DNA of 5,786 nt from Nocardioides sp. Its GTDB lineage: Bacteria > Actinomycetota > Actinomycetes > Propionibacteriales > Nocardioidaceae. A program made the position numbers and the translations under genes. The stretch is taken from assembly GCA_003519585.1 (NCBI GenBank), contig DOWL01000226.1, positions 2,104 through 7,889 on the forward strand. The letters run 5' to 3'. Below, piece by piece: positions 1 to 5,786 of this stretch. The notes below the pieces were generated by a model. It was not told the DNA's origin and searched no databases. It was given only the letters and a program-made list of their open reading frames with translations. How positions within the stretch are numbered: position 1 is the stretch's first letter; each line of letters starts with the position of its first letter.

Positions 1-1561
1 CTCGATCGAGGATCTGGCGCAGCTCATCTACGACCTCCAGGTCGTGAACCCGGAGGCGCGCATCAGCGTGAAGCTGGTGAGCGAGGTCGGCGTCGGCACG
101 ATCGCCGCCGGCGTGGCCAAGGCGCGCGCCGGCTGCATCGTGATCGCCGGCTTCGAGGGCGGCACCGGCGCCTCGCCGCTGACCTCGCTCAAGCACGCCG
201 GCGGCCCGTGGGAGCTCGGCCTGGCCGAGACGCAGCAGACGCTGCTGCTCAACGGGTTGCGGGACCGCATCGTCGTCCAGACCGACGGACAGCTCAAGAC
301 CGGTCGCGACGTCGTGATCGCTGCGCTGCTGGGCGCTGAAGAGTTCGGCTTCGCCACCGCGCCGCTGGTGGTCTCCGGCTGCATCATGATGCGGGTCTGC
401 CACCTCGACACCTGTCCGGTGGGCGTGGCCACGCAGAACCCCGTGCTGCGCGAGCGCTACGCCGGCCAGGCCGACCACGTCGTGAACTTCTTCGAGTTCA
501 TCGCCGAGGAGGTCCGCGAACACCTCGCCGAGCTGGGCTTCCGCACCCTCGACGAGGCGATCGGCCAGGTCGGCTCGCTCGACACCGTCGCGGCCGTCGA
601 CCACTGGAAGGCGGCCGGACTCGACCTCACACCGATCCTGCACTCACCGGATCGCACGGCGTTCCCCGAGCAGGACCTCCGCCAGACCAAGCAGCAGGAG
701 CATGGGCTGGAGCGGTCGCTCGACGTCACCGAGCTGGTGCCGCTGTGCCGGCCGGCCATCGAGAGCGGCGAACCGGTGCGTGCCCAGGTGGCGATCCGCA
801 ACGTCAACCGCACCGTCGGCACGATCCTGGGTCACGAGGTGACCAAGCGGTACGCCGGGGAGGGGTTGCCCGAGGGCACCATCGACCTGACCTTCACCGG
901 GTCGGCGGGCCAGTCGTTCGGCGCGTTCGTGCCGCGCGGCATCACGCTGCGGCTCGAGGGTGACGCCAACGACTACCTCGGCAAGGGGCTTTCGGGCGGG
1001 CGCATCGTCGTACGCCCCGACCGGGCGGCGACGTTCCGGGCCGAGGAGCAGATCATCGCCGGCAACGTCATCGCCTACGGCGCGACGTCGGGCCGGATCC
1101 ACATCCGCGGGGGCGTGGGTGAGCGGTTCGGCGTACGCAACTCCGGCGCGTGGGCGGTCACCGAGGGTGTGGGCGACCACGCGTGCGAGTACATGACCGG
1201 TGGCCGGGTCGTGGTGCTCGGCCCGACCGGGCGCAACTTCGCCGCCGGCATGTCCGGTGGCGTCGCCTGGGTGCTCGACCTCAAGGCGCACCGGGTCAAC
1301 ACCGAGCTGGTGGAGCTAGGGCCGGTCGAAGGCGTCGCCGCGACCGAGCTGGAGCAACTGGTCCGAGACCATGCCGAGGAGACCGGATCGGAGGTGGCCG
1401 CCGCGCTGCTCGAGGACTGGCCGTCGTCGCTGGCTCGCTTCACCGAGGTGATGCCCACCGACTATCGCGTGGTGCTCGAAGCCAAGGCGAAGGCCGAAGC
1501 GGCGGGCCTGTCCGAGGCCGACACTGCCAACGCGATGATGGAGGCGCTGTCCCATGGCTGA
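1..1561 (+). CDS. gltB: Glutamate synthase large (alpha) subunit, 3' part; 5' end outside window
   Basis: The large subunit of NADPH-dependent glutamate synthase (GOGAT) makes glutamate from 2-oxoglutarate and the ammonia released from glutamine, in the cytoplasm, using electrons delivered by GltD. The reading frame is already open at base 2, and 519 codons plus stop are visible, about the last third of a protein normally near 1500 residues. The GTG at 44 is internal and not the start. Visible first is the end of the FMN-binding synthase barrel, with [10 protein letters not shown] beginning at base 158. Next is the 3Fe-4S motif C-x5-C-x4-C, with Cys codons at 380, 398 and 413. From about 690 to 1300 comes the glycine-rich C-terminal beta-helix domain ([30 protein letters not shown]). 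The tail ([12 protein letters not shown]) is typical of the family. The N-terminal glutamine amidotransferase domain lies outside the window. The stop overlaps the gltD start, so the two genes form one operon. No defect is seen. Confidence 0.97.
   Translation, partial: SIEDLAQLIYDLQVVNPEARISVKLVSEVGVGTIAAGVAKARAGCIVIAGFEGGTGASPLTSLKHAGGPWELGLAETQQTLLLNGLRDRIVVQTDGQLKTGRDVVIAALLGAEEFGFATAPLVVSGCIMMRVCHLDTCPVGVATQNPVLRERYAGQADHVVNFFEFIAEEVREHLAELGFRTLDEAIGQVGSLDTVAAVDHWKAAGLDLTPILHSPDRTAFPEQDLRQTKQQEHGLERSLDVTELVPLCRPAIESGEPVRAQVAIRNVNRTVGTILGHEVTKRYAGEGLPEGTIDLTFTGSAGQSFGAFVPRGITLRLEGDANDYLGKGLSGGRIVVRPDRAATFRAEEQIIAGNVIAYGATSGRIHIRGGVGERFGVRNSGAWAVTEGVGDHACEYMTGGRVVVLGPTGRNFAAGMSGGVAWVLDLKAHRVNTELVELGPVEGVAATELEQLVRDHAEETGSEVAAALLEDWPSSLARFTEVMPTDYRVVLEAKAKAEAAGLSEADTANAMMEALSHG
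1540..1544 (+). promoter_or_regulatory. Ribosome binding site of gltD inside the gltB end
   Basis: GGAGG lies inside the last codons of gltB, nine bases before the ATG at 1554. It supports that ATG as the gltD start. Together with the overlapping ATGGCTGA (start and stop sharing eight bases) it implies translational coupling, which would help keep the two GOGAT subunits in balance. Confidence 0.75.
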
Positions 1562-3020
1562 CCCGAAGGGCTTCCTCAAGAACGGCCGCGAGGTCGCGAC
1601 CCGCCGGCCCGTCGACGAACGGGTGCAGGACTGGGACGAGGTCTACCCCGACGGCATCGGGCGCGCGTTGCTGCCGATCATCTCGACCCAGGCCGGCCGC
1701 TGCATGGACTGCGGCATCCCGTTCTGCCACCAGGGCTGCCCGCTGGGCAACATCATCCCGGAGTGGAACGACCTGGTCTGGCGAGACGACTGGGAGGGGG
1801 CGATCGAGCGGCTGCACGCGACCAACAACTTCCCGGAGTTCACCGGCCGGCTCTGCCCGGCGCCGTGCGAGACCGCGTGTGTGCTCGGGATCAACCAGGA
1901 TCCGGTGACGATCAAGAACGTCGAGGTCTCGATCATCGACCGGGCCTGGGAACGTGGCTATGTCCGCCCGCAGCCGCCGGAATGGCTCTCGGGCCGTACG
2001 GTCGCCGTGATCGGGTCGGGCCCGGCCGGCCTCGCCGCCGCGCAGCAGTTGACGCGAGCCGGGCACACGGTCGCGGTCTACGAGCGCGCCGACAAGATCG
2101 GCGGGCTGCTGCGCTACGGCATCCCCGAGTTCAAGATGGAGAAGAAGCACCTCGACCGGCGGCTCGACCAGATGCGCCGCGAGGGGACTGTCTTCCGGGC
2201 TGGAGTCGACGTCGGCTCCGACCTCACCGCCGAGTCGCTCCGTGACCGCTACGACGCGGTGGTGCTCGCCATGGGAGCCACCGCCGCCCGGGACCTGCCG
2301 GCCCCGGGGCGCGAGCTCGACGGCATCCACCAGGCGATGGACTACCTTCCGCAGTCCAACCGGGTGTCGCTGGGGGAGTCGGTCGACGACCAGATCCTGG
2401 CGACCGGCAAGGACGTCGTGATCATCGGTGGGGGCGACACGGGGGCCGACTGCCTCGGCACCGCCACCCGTCAGGGTGCCCGCTCGATCACGCAACTGGA
2501 GATCCTGCCCGAGCCGCCCCAGGCGCGGCCCGCGGGCCAGCCCTGGCCGACGTACCCGATGGTCTTCCGGGTCTCCTCGGCCCACGAGGAGGCGGGCGAC
2601 CGGGTCTACTCGGTCTCGACCCAGGAGTTCCTCGGCGATGAGTCCGGGCGGGTCCGGGCGTTGCGCCTGGTCGAGGTGGAGCTGAAGGACGGCCGGTTCT
2701 CCGAGATCGCGGGCTCCGAGCGCGAGATCCCGGCACAGCTGGTGCTGTTCGCGATGGGGTTCGTCGGCCCGGAGCGGCCCGGTCTGGTCGAACAGCTCGG
2801 TGTCGAGCTCGACGAGCGCGGCAACATCGCCCGAAACGCGGCGTACACCACGTCGGTGCCGGGAGTCTTCGTCGCCGGCGACGCGGGCCGCGGCCAGTCC
2901 CTGATCGTCTGGGCGATCGCCGAGGGCCGAGCCGCGGCCTCTGCCGTCGACCGCTACCTCACCGGCTCCACGACCCTGCCCTACCCCATCAAACCCACCG
3001 AGCGCCCCCTCGTCGTCTGA
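1554..3020 (+). CDS. gltD: Glutamate synthase small (beta) subunit, NADPH oxidoreductase
   Basis: A 488-residue flavoprotein that oxidises NADPH and passes electrons through FAD and iron-sulfur centres to GltB. Near the N terminus are the Cys ligands of the two 4Fe-4S clusters: C50, C53, C58 and C62 ([13 protein letters not shown]), then C101, C105 and C109 (CPAPCETAC). The first dinucleotide fold, for FAD, has GSGPAG at residues 154-159. The second, for NADPH, has IIGGGDTG at 290-297. The closing FAD motif [13 protein letters not shown] lies at about 437-449 and is followed by the AIAEGR helix. Length and motif order match bacterial GltD and nothing essential is missing. The ATG start is backed by a GGAGG site and by the eight-base overlap with gltB. 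Related proteins with the same architecture (NADPH-dependent oxidoreductases, the dihydropyrimidine dehydrogenase N-terminal region) are excluded by the adjacent gltB. Confidence 0.98.
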   Translation: MADPKGFLKNGREVATRRPVDERVQDWDEVYPDGIGRALLPIISTQAGRCMDCGIPFCHQGCPLGNIIPEWNDLVWRDDWEGAIERLHATNNFPEFTGRLCPAPCETACVLGINQDPVTIKNVEVSIIDRAWERGYVRPQPPEWLSGRTVAVIGSGPAGLAAAQQLTRAGHTVAVYERADKIGGLLRYGIPEFKMEKKHLDRRLDQMRREGTVFRAGVDVGSDLTAESLRDRYDAVVLAMGATAARDLPAPGRELDGIHQAMDYLPQSNRVSLGESVDDQILATGKDVVIIGGGDTGADCLGTATRQGARSITQLEILPEPPQARPAGQPWPTYPMVFRVSSAHEEAGDRVYSVSTQEFLGDESGRVRALRLVEVELKDGRFSEIAGSEREIPAQLVLFAMGFVGPERPGLVEQLGVELDERGNIARNAAYTTSVPGVFVAGDAGRGQSLIVWAIAEGRAAASAVDRYLTGSTTLPYPIKPTERPLVV

Positions 3021-3025
3021 CGCCC

Positions 3026-3058
3026 ACCCGTCGTTACTCATGCCGAGTAACGACGGGT
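3026..3058 (+). terminator. Perfect 14-bp stem-loop after gltD, probable terminator
   Basis: ACCCGTCGTTACTC (3026-3039) and its exact reverse complement (3045-3058) flank the five-base loop ATGCC, beginning five bases after the gltD stop. No run of T follows, as is common for hairpin terminators in GC-rich actinobacteria. Position and perfect pairing favour a gltBD terminator that separates it from pyk. A protein-binding inverted repeat or a dispersed palindromic repeat is the alternative. Confidence 0.6.
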
Positions 3059-3150
3059 CACCGGCAATGGTCGACTCCTGGTGCCCATCTGGTCCGGGTC
3101 GGGACGAATTCGTATGCGCGCTCCTCCTGTTTGATCGTTCCAAAGCTCGA

Positions 3151-3156
3151 TAGGGT
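3151..3156 (+). promoter_or_regulatory. -10 box of the pyk promoter (leaderless type)
   Basis: TAGGGT fits the actinobacterial TANNNT -10 consensus and ends eight bases before the GTG at 3165, placing the predicted transcript start at or within a few bases of the start codon. I see no convincing -35 at normal spacing: TTGATC at 3131 is only 14 bases upstream and TGTTTG at 3128 matches poorly. The AGGGTG overlapping this box could instead be read as a weak ribosome site, so leaderless transcription is an inference. Confidence 0.55.
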
Positions 3157-3164
3157 GTCGTCAC

Positions 3165-4628
3165 GTGAGAAGAGCGAAGATCGTCTGCACCCTGGGTCCC
3201 GCGACGGCGAGTGAGCGCCGGATCAAAGAGTTGGTGTACGCCGGCATGGACGTGGCCCGGCTCAACATGAGCCACGGCACGCAGGAGGACCATGCGGAGA
3301 GCTACCGACTGGTCCGCGAGGCGGCCGATTCGAGTGGCCGTGGCGTGGCGATCCTGGCCGACCTGCAGGGCCCGAAGATCCGGCTCGGCACCTTCTCCGG
3401 TGGCCCGGTCAAGCTCGCCCGCGGCACCTCGTGGACGATCACCACGCGTGAGGTCGACGGCAACGGCGAGATCTGCGGCACGACCTACCCCGGCCTCGCT
3501 GGAGACGTGAAGGCCGGCGACCCGATCCTCATCGACGACGGCAAGGTCCGGCTCCGGGTCACCGAGGTGCGCGACGGCACAGACGTGATCTGCGAGGTGC
3601 TGGTCGGCGGCAAGGTCAGCAATCACAAGGGCATCAACCTGCCCGGCGTCGCGGTCTCGGTCCCGGCGCTGTCCGAGAAGGACATCGAGGATCTCCGGTT
3701 CGCGCTGCACCTGACCGTGGACTTCATCGCGCTCAGCTTCGTGCGCAGCGCTGCCGATGCGGAGGACGTGCGGAAGGTGATGCGCGAGGAGGGCATCGAG
3801 ATCCCGGTCATCGCGAAGATCGAGAAGCCGCAGGCGATCGACAACCTCGACGAAGTGATCGCCGCCTTCGACGGCTTCATGGTGGCTCGCGGCGACCTCG
3901 GCGTGGAGTGCGCCGCCGAGGAGGTGCCGTTCCTGCAGAAGAAGATCATCGACCAGGCCCGGCTCAACGCCAAGCCGGTCATCGTGGCGACTCAGATGCT
4001 GGAGTCGATGATCTCCAGCCCCTCACCGACCCGTGCGGAGGTCTCCGACGTCGCCAACGCGATCCTCGATGGGGCCGACGCGGTGATGCTGTCCGGCGAG
4101 ACCGGCGTGGGCGAGTATCCCGTGGTCACGGTCGAGACGATGGCCCGGATCGTGTCGGCCACCGAGTTGCACGCGCTCGAACAGCACGAGGTCGGCACCC
4201 TGCGCGTGCTCCCGTGGGACCCGCACACCAAGTCGGGCATCATCGCCAAGGCCGCCGGTGAGGTCGCCGAGCGGGTCGGCGCGAAGTACGTCGTCGCCTT
4301 CACCCAGTCCGGCGACTCGGCCCGGCGGATGTCGCGGTTCCGGGGGCCGGTGCCAGTGCTGGCGTTCACGCCCGATGCGCGCACTCGCTCCCAGCTCGCC
4401 CTGAGTTGGGGCGTCGAGACGTTCAAGACCGCGGCCGTCGAGCACACCGACGAGATGGTCGCCCAGGTCGACGAGCAACTGCTCAACATCGGCCGGGTCG
4501 AGAGGGGCGATTACGTCGTCATCATCGCCGGCTCGCCCCCCGGCATCCCCGGCTCCACCAACGCGCTGCGCGTGCACCGCATGGGCGACGCGGTCGACGG
4601 CGTCGCGCCGGCGTACCGGCGGCACTAG
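3165..4628 (+). CDS. pyk: Pyruvate kinase, probably K+-independent type
   Basis: Converts phosphoenolpyruvate and ADP to pyruvate and ATP, the last step of glycolysis, in the cytoplasm. At 487 residues it is full length for a bacterial enzyme. The N terminus MRRAKIVCTLGPAT is canonical and fixes the GTG start. Visible active-site residues are R32, N34 and S36 (ARLNMSHG), D66 and R73 (ADLQGPKIR), K218 and the metal ligand E220 (VIAKIEKPQ), metal ligand D244 (ARGDLGVE) and T276 (VATQMLES). The B domain spans roughly residues 70-168. The region after about 345 is the C-terminal regulatory domain, with TQSGDSARRMSRFRG at 380-394. Residues corresponding to rabbit M1 positions 113, 114, 117 and 120 are L67, Q68, K71 and L74, the combination known from enzymes that do not need K+. 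It has its own promoter and is separated from gltD by a stem-loop. No defects are seen. Confidence 0.98.
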   Translation: MRRAKIVCTLGPATASERRIKELVYAGMDVARLNMSHGTQEDHAESYRLVREAADSSGRGVAILADLQGPKIRLGTFSGGPVKLARGTSWTITTREVDGNGEICGTTYPGLAGDVKAGDPILIDDGKVRLRVTEVRDGTDVICEVLVGGKVSNHKGINLPGVAVSVPALSEKDIEDLRFALHLTVDFIALSFVRSAADAEDVRKVMREEGIEIPVIAKIEKPQAIDNLDEVIAAFDGFMVARGDLGVECAAEEVPFLQKKIIDQARLNAKPVIVATQMLESMISSPSPTRAEVSDVANAILDGADAVMLSGETGVGEYPVVTVETMARIVSATELHALEQHEVGTLRVLPWDPHTKSGIIAKAAGEVAERVGAKYVVAFTQSGDSARRMSRFRGPVPVLAFTPDARTRSQLALSWGVETFKTAAVEHTDEMVAQVDEQLLNIGRVERGDYVVIIAGSPPGIPGSTNALRVHRMGDAVDGVAPAYRRH

Positions 4629-4630
4629 GA

Positions 4631-4647
4631 CGTGTCTACGGGACACG
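4631..4647 (+). terminator. Weak hairpin after pyk, possible terminator
   Basis: CGTGTC (4631-4636) pairs with GACACG (4642-4647), with a possible T-G wobble closing the loop. It lies two bases after the pyk stop. The stem is only six to seven pairs and no T run follows. It also sits between convergent pyk and the minus-strand remnant, where a terminator would be expected. The call rests mainly on position. Confidence 0.3.
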
Positions 4648-4651
4648 CCGT

Positions 4652-4867
4652 CTAGCACTTCGCGCCGATCAACTCGTCGAGGCGAGCCACGCCCGCGCGT
4701 GTCGACACGCTGATGACGTAGGTGTTCGACTGGCGCCAGGGTATTCCGACCAGGTCGAGCGCCCAGCAACACAGCTCGCGGATGTCGGCGGAATGGTTGG
4801 TGAACTGCCAGCGCGGATAGTCATACCGCTTGCGCTCTCCGGCGACGATCTTGGTGGTCCAGGGCAC
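4652..4867 (-). pseudogene. 3' remnant of a LAGLIDADG-like / HTH-containing actinobacterial protein
   Basis: Read on the minus strand, about 70 codons ending at the TAG at 4652-4654 encode WTTKIVAGERKRYDYPRW, then QFTNHSADI, CCWALDLVGIPWRQSN and VARLDELIGAKC. From memory this closely resembles the C-terminal end of a family of roughly 220-260-residue actinobacterial proteins with an N-terminal helix-turn-helix and a domain like LAGLIDADG homing endonucleases, frequent in Nocardioides. Recognisable sequence stops near 4861. The rest of the family domain, including the HSDG-type motif and the HTH, is missing, and the open frame continues upstream only by running into the tRNA gene. The in-frame GTG at 4865-4867 could in principle start a 71-residue protein, but a GGAG one base from that codon is too close to act as a normal ribosome site. 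A decayed, non-functional fragment is more likely. The family identification is by memory and not by search. Confidence 0.55.
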
Positions 4868-4913
4868 TCTCCACCGTGTGATCGGGCCGGATGCGTGACA
4901 TGTCGATGAATCA

Positions 4914-4931
4914 TGTCCGGCGGCGCCGACA
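4914..4931 (-). terminator. Possible terminator hairpin of the tRNA-Leu gene
   Basis: On the minus strand, TGTCGGC pairs with GCC-G-GACA, giving a seven-pair stem with one bulged base and a three-base loop. It begins five bases after the tRNA 3' end. No strong T run follows, only TGATTCAT. Position fits a tRNA terminator, but the bulge and missing T tract keep confidence low. The stretch between the remnant (4868) and the tRNA (4936) holds nothing else I can support. Confidence 0.35.
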
Positions 4932-4936
4932 CTTCG

Positions 4937-5019
4937 TGCCGGGTGTGGGAGTCGAACCCACACGCCCGTGAGGGCAACGCATTTTGAGTGCGCCGTGTCT
5001 GCCATTCCACCAACCCGGC
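4937..5019 (-). tRNA. tRNA-Leu, anticodon CAA
   Basis: The minus strand folds into a complete class II tRNA of 83 nucleotides. The seven-pair acceptor stem is GCCGGGT with ACCCGGC. The D stem GTG/CAC has GG in its loop. The anticodon stem is GCGCA/TGCGT with loop CTCAAAA. The long variable arm has a GCCC/GGGC stem, and the T arm is GTGGG TTCGACT CCCAC. Anticodon CAA (4984-4986) reads UUG. The long variable arm and discriminator A at 4937 are leucine identity features. The 3' CCA is not encoded (the genome reads CGA), so it must be added by CCA-adding enzyme. The tRNA is transcribed away from the small ORF that follows, and its 3' end faces the decayed remnant. Confidence 0.98.
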
Positions 5020-5029
5020 CGGCTCGCAG

Positions 5030-5035
5030 AGGTTA
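5030..5035 (-). promoter_or_regulatory. Candidate -10 box of the tRNA-Leu promoter
   Basis: On the minus strand TAACCT matches TANNNT and lies ten bases before the mature tRNA 5' end. No good -35 is found 16-18 bases upstream of it. The call depends on position and a short motif. It shares the intergenic strip 5020-5096 with the divergent promoter of the 66-codon ORF. Confidence 0.4.
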
Positions 5036-5060
5036 CCTGAGTGACCCTCTCCACTCCGCC

Positions 5061-5089
5061 TTGGCAAAAGTCGAGTGACTCACTACAGT
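5061..5089 (+). promoter_or_regulatory. Housekeeping-sigma promoter for the small ORF, possibly reading into pdtaR
   Basis: TTGGCA (5061-5066, five of six matches to TTGACA) and TACAGT (5084-5089, TANNNT) are separated by exactly 17 bases. This is the best-formed promoter in the window. Seven bases separate the -10 from the GTG at 5097, so transcription is predicted to start at or one base from that GTG, giving a leaderless message. Confidence 0.7.
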
Positions 5090-5096
5090 TTCATAG

Positions 5097-5297
5097 GTGA
5101 TCTCGGTACGAGGCCTGTGGCGCTGGGCGGCGGTCAGCAACGAGCGGGCGGTGGCGAACGCCCGGGCGGCTGCGACGGAGTGTTCCCGGATCCGGGTGGA
5201 ACGTGCCGAGGTCGAGCAGTTCCTCGCGGCGTACGCCGTCGACTCGGTGACGTCCACGGCGCAGGCGGCGGCCAGGGCGGTGGCGGCGGGCCGTTAG
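5097..5297 (+). CDS. Small alanine-rich protein of unknown function, 66 residues
   Basis: I do not recognise this protein with confidence. The GTG start sits where the upstream TTGGCA-17-TACAGT promoter should begin transcription, and nearly nine in ten codons end in G or C, like the flanking genes, so the ORF is probably real. The product has a short basic, aromatic N terminus (VRGLWRW, residues 4-10), then a predicted mostly helical, charged and alanine-rich stretch (about 14-46), and an alanine-rich C terminus. It has one cysteine (C29), no signal peptide and no clear membrane segment. Its stop codon TAG is also the first three bases of the candidate pdtaR -10 box, 11 bases before the pdtaR GTG, so the two may be co-transcribed. 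The alternative is that this stretch is the transcribed leader of pdtaR with no protein made. Confidence 0.6.
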   Translation: MISVRGLWRWAAVSNERAVANARAAATECSRIRVERAEVEQFLAAYAVDSVTSTAQAAARAVAAGR

Positions 5298-5300
5298 CCT
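5295..5300 (+). promoter_or_regulatory. Candidate -10 box of pdtaR (leaderless type)
   Basis: TAGCCT fits TANNNT and is followed by eight bases and then the GTG at 5309, the same geometry as at pyk (TAGGGT, eight bases, GTG). No plausible -35 is visible 16-18 bases upstream. No Shine-Dalgarno sequence precedes the GTG, which favours a leaderless message or translational coupling with the preceding ORF. Confidence 0.45.
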
Positions 5301-5308
5301 TGTCGCTC

Positions 5309-5786
5309 GTGACCCAACCTCCGAGCGTCGCGGCCCGCAGGGTCGTTGTGGCCGAGGACGAGGTGCTCATCCGGATGGACCTCGCCGAGATGCTCACCGA
5401 GGAGGGGTACGACGTCGTCGGGCAGGCCGGCGATGGAGGCACGGCGGTTGAGCTTGCCGAGCGGCTCCGCCCCGACCTGGTGATCCTCGACGTCAAGATG
5501 CCGGTCCTCGACGGCATCGCCGCGGCCGAGCAGATCGCCAGCCAGCGGATCGCGCCGGTGGTGATCCTGACGGCGTTCAGCCAGCGCGATCTGGTCGAGC
5601 GAGCGCGCGACGCCGGCGCGATGGCCTATCTCGTCAAGCCGTTCACCCAGCAGGATCTGGTGCCTGCGATCGAGATGGCAGTCAGCCGGTTCAGCGAGCT
5701 GAGCATGCTCGAGGCGGAGGTCGCCGACCTCACCGAGCGGCTGGAGACCCGCAAGGCCGTCGAACGCGCCAAGAGCCTGCTGATCA
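5309..5786 (+). CDS. pdtaR: PdtaR-family response regulator with ANTAR output domain, 3' end outside window
   Basis: A cytoplasmic two-component response regulator whose phosphorylated form acts through an RNA-binding ANTAR domain on transcription termination. In mycobacteria its partner is the histidine kinase PdtaS. The 159 visible codons match the M. tuberculosis Rv1626 type closely. The receiver domain (about residues 11-128) has the acidic pair E16/D17 (VAEDEVLIRMDLAEML), phosphoacceptor D61 (VILDVKMP), T88 (VVILTAFSQRDLVERA) and K110 (AYLVKPF). A helical linker at about 129-148 (LEAEVADLTERLETRK) leads into VERAKSLLI, the start of the ANTAR domain, where the window ends. Roughly 45 further codons are expected. 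The GTG start places the receiver domain right after a short N-terminal tail, as in relatives, and no better start or ribosome site is visible. A pdtaS gene is not in the window. The symbol is assigned by similarity and the downstream sequence would confirm it. Confidence 0.95.
   Translation, partial: MTQPPSVAARRVVVAEDEVLIRMDLAEMLTEEGYDVVGQAGDGGTAVELAERLRPDLVILDVKMPVLDGIAAAEQIASQRIAPVVILTAFSQRDLVERARDAGAMAYLVKPFTQQDLVPAIEMAVSRFSELSMLEAEVADLTERLETRKAVERAKSLLI

Noticed and set aside
44..46. GTG at 44 as the start of a 505-residue protein
   Set aside because: The frame is open upstream to the window edge and encodes [12 protein letters not shown], continuous with conserved GltB sequence, so this is an internal valine.
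644..1291. Minus-strand 215-codon open frame opposite gltB
   Set aside because: Antisense to the conserved glutamate synthase C-terminal domain; its low-complexity Arg/Ala/Pro/Asp content matches GC-rich shadow coding.
1440..3710. A 756-codon open frame on the minus strand across gltB, gltD and pyk
   Set aside because: It lies antisense to three well-identified genes, is rich in Arg, Gly and Asp as expected of antisense frames in GC-rich DNA, and shows no domain I recognise.
4406..4909. Plus-strand 167-codon open frame running from inside pyk across the remnant
   Set aside because: Its first half is an out-of-frame reading of pyk and the rest is antisense to the remnant; there is no ribosome site or recognisable domain.
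4984..4986. Possibility that the tRNA-Leu is the bldA-like UUA reader
   Set aside because: The loop is CTCAAAA, giving anticodon CAA (reads UUG) and not UAA.
4652..5005. Reading the minus-strand remnant as an intact 117-residue gene starting at 5005
   Set aside because: That start lies within the tRNA-Leu gene and the first 45 or so codons are tRNA or intergenic sequence without similarity to the family; only the last 70 codons look conserved.
1..5786. CRISPR arrays, insertion sequences or tandem repeats
   Set aside because: No regularly spaced repeats, transposase-like frames or terminal inverted repeats with target duplications were seen on reading both strands.

Overview
This is a GC-rich window (roughly 70% G+C, with strong G/C preference at third codon positions) from an actinobacterial chromosome. 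GTG starts, TANNNT -10 boxes lying directly before start codons, and a PdtaR-type ANTAR response regulator all fit Actinobacteria. The protein sequences, and a degraded member of a protein family I recall as common in Nocardioidaceae, suggest Nocardioides or a relative, but the genus is an inference.

Layout: 1-1561 is the 3' third of gltB (large subunit of NADPH-glutamate synthase), which overlaps gltD (small subunit, 1554-3020) by 8 bases. The gap 3021-3164 holds a perfect 14-bp stem-loop (probable gltBD terminator) and then the pyruvate kinase promoter. pyk occupies 3165-4628. The region 4629-5096 holds a weak hairpin, a minus-strand remnant of a protein resembling LAGLIDADG-type homing-endonuclease-like proteins, and a minus-strand tRNA-Leu(CAA) at 4937-5019. 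A well-formed promoter then leads directly into a 66-codon ORF (5097-5297). The last gene, starting at GTG 5309, is a PdtaR-family response regulator cut off by the window edge just as its ANTAR domain begins.

The genes are core metabolism and regulation: glutamate synthesis from glutamine and 2-oxoglutarate, the last step of glycolysis, leucine decoding, and a two-component RNA-binding antiterminator regulator. From memory, gltBD, pyk and a pdtaR-like gene also lie in one broad neighbourhood in Streptomyces, so this looks like a conserved actinobacterial locus rather than an island. I see no convincing undescribed system. The points worth a second look are three consecutive leaderless-type GTG starts, the small ORF under its own promoter, the decayed remnant beside the tRNA, the perfect inverted repeat after gltD, and residues marking pyruvate kinase as the K+-independent type.
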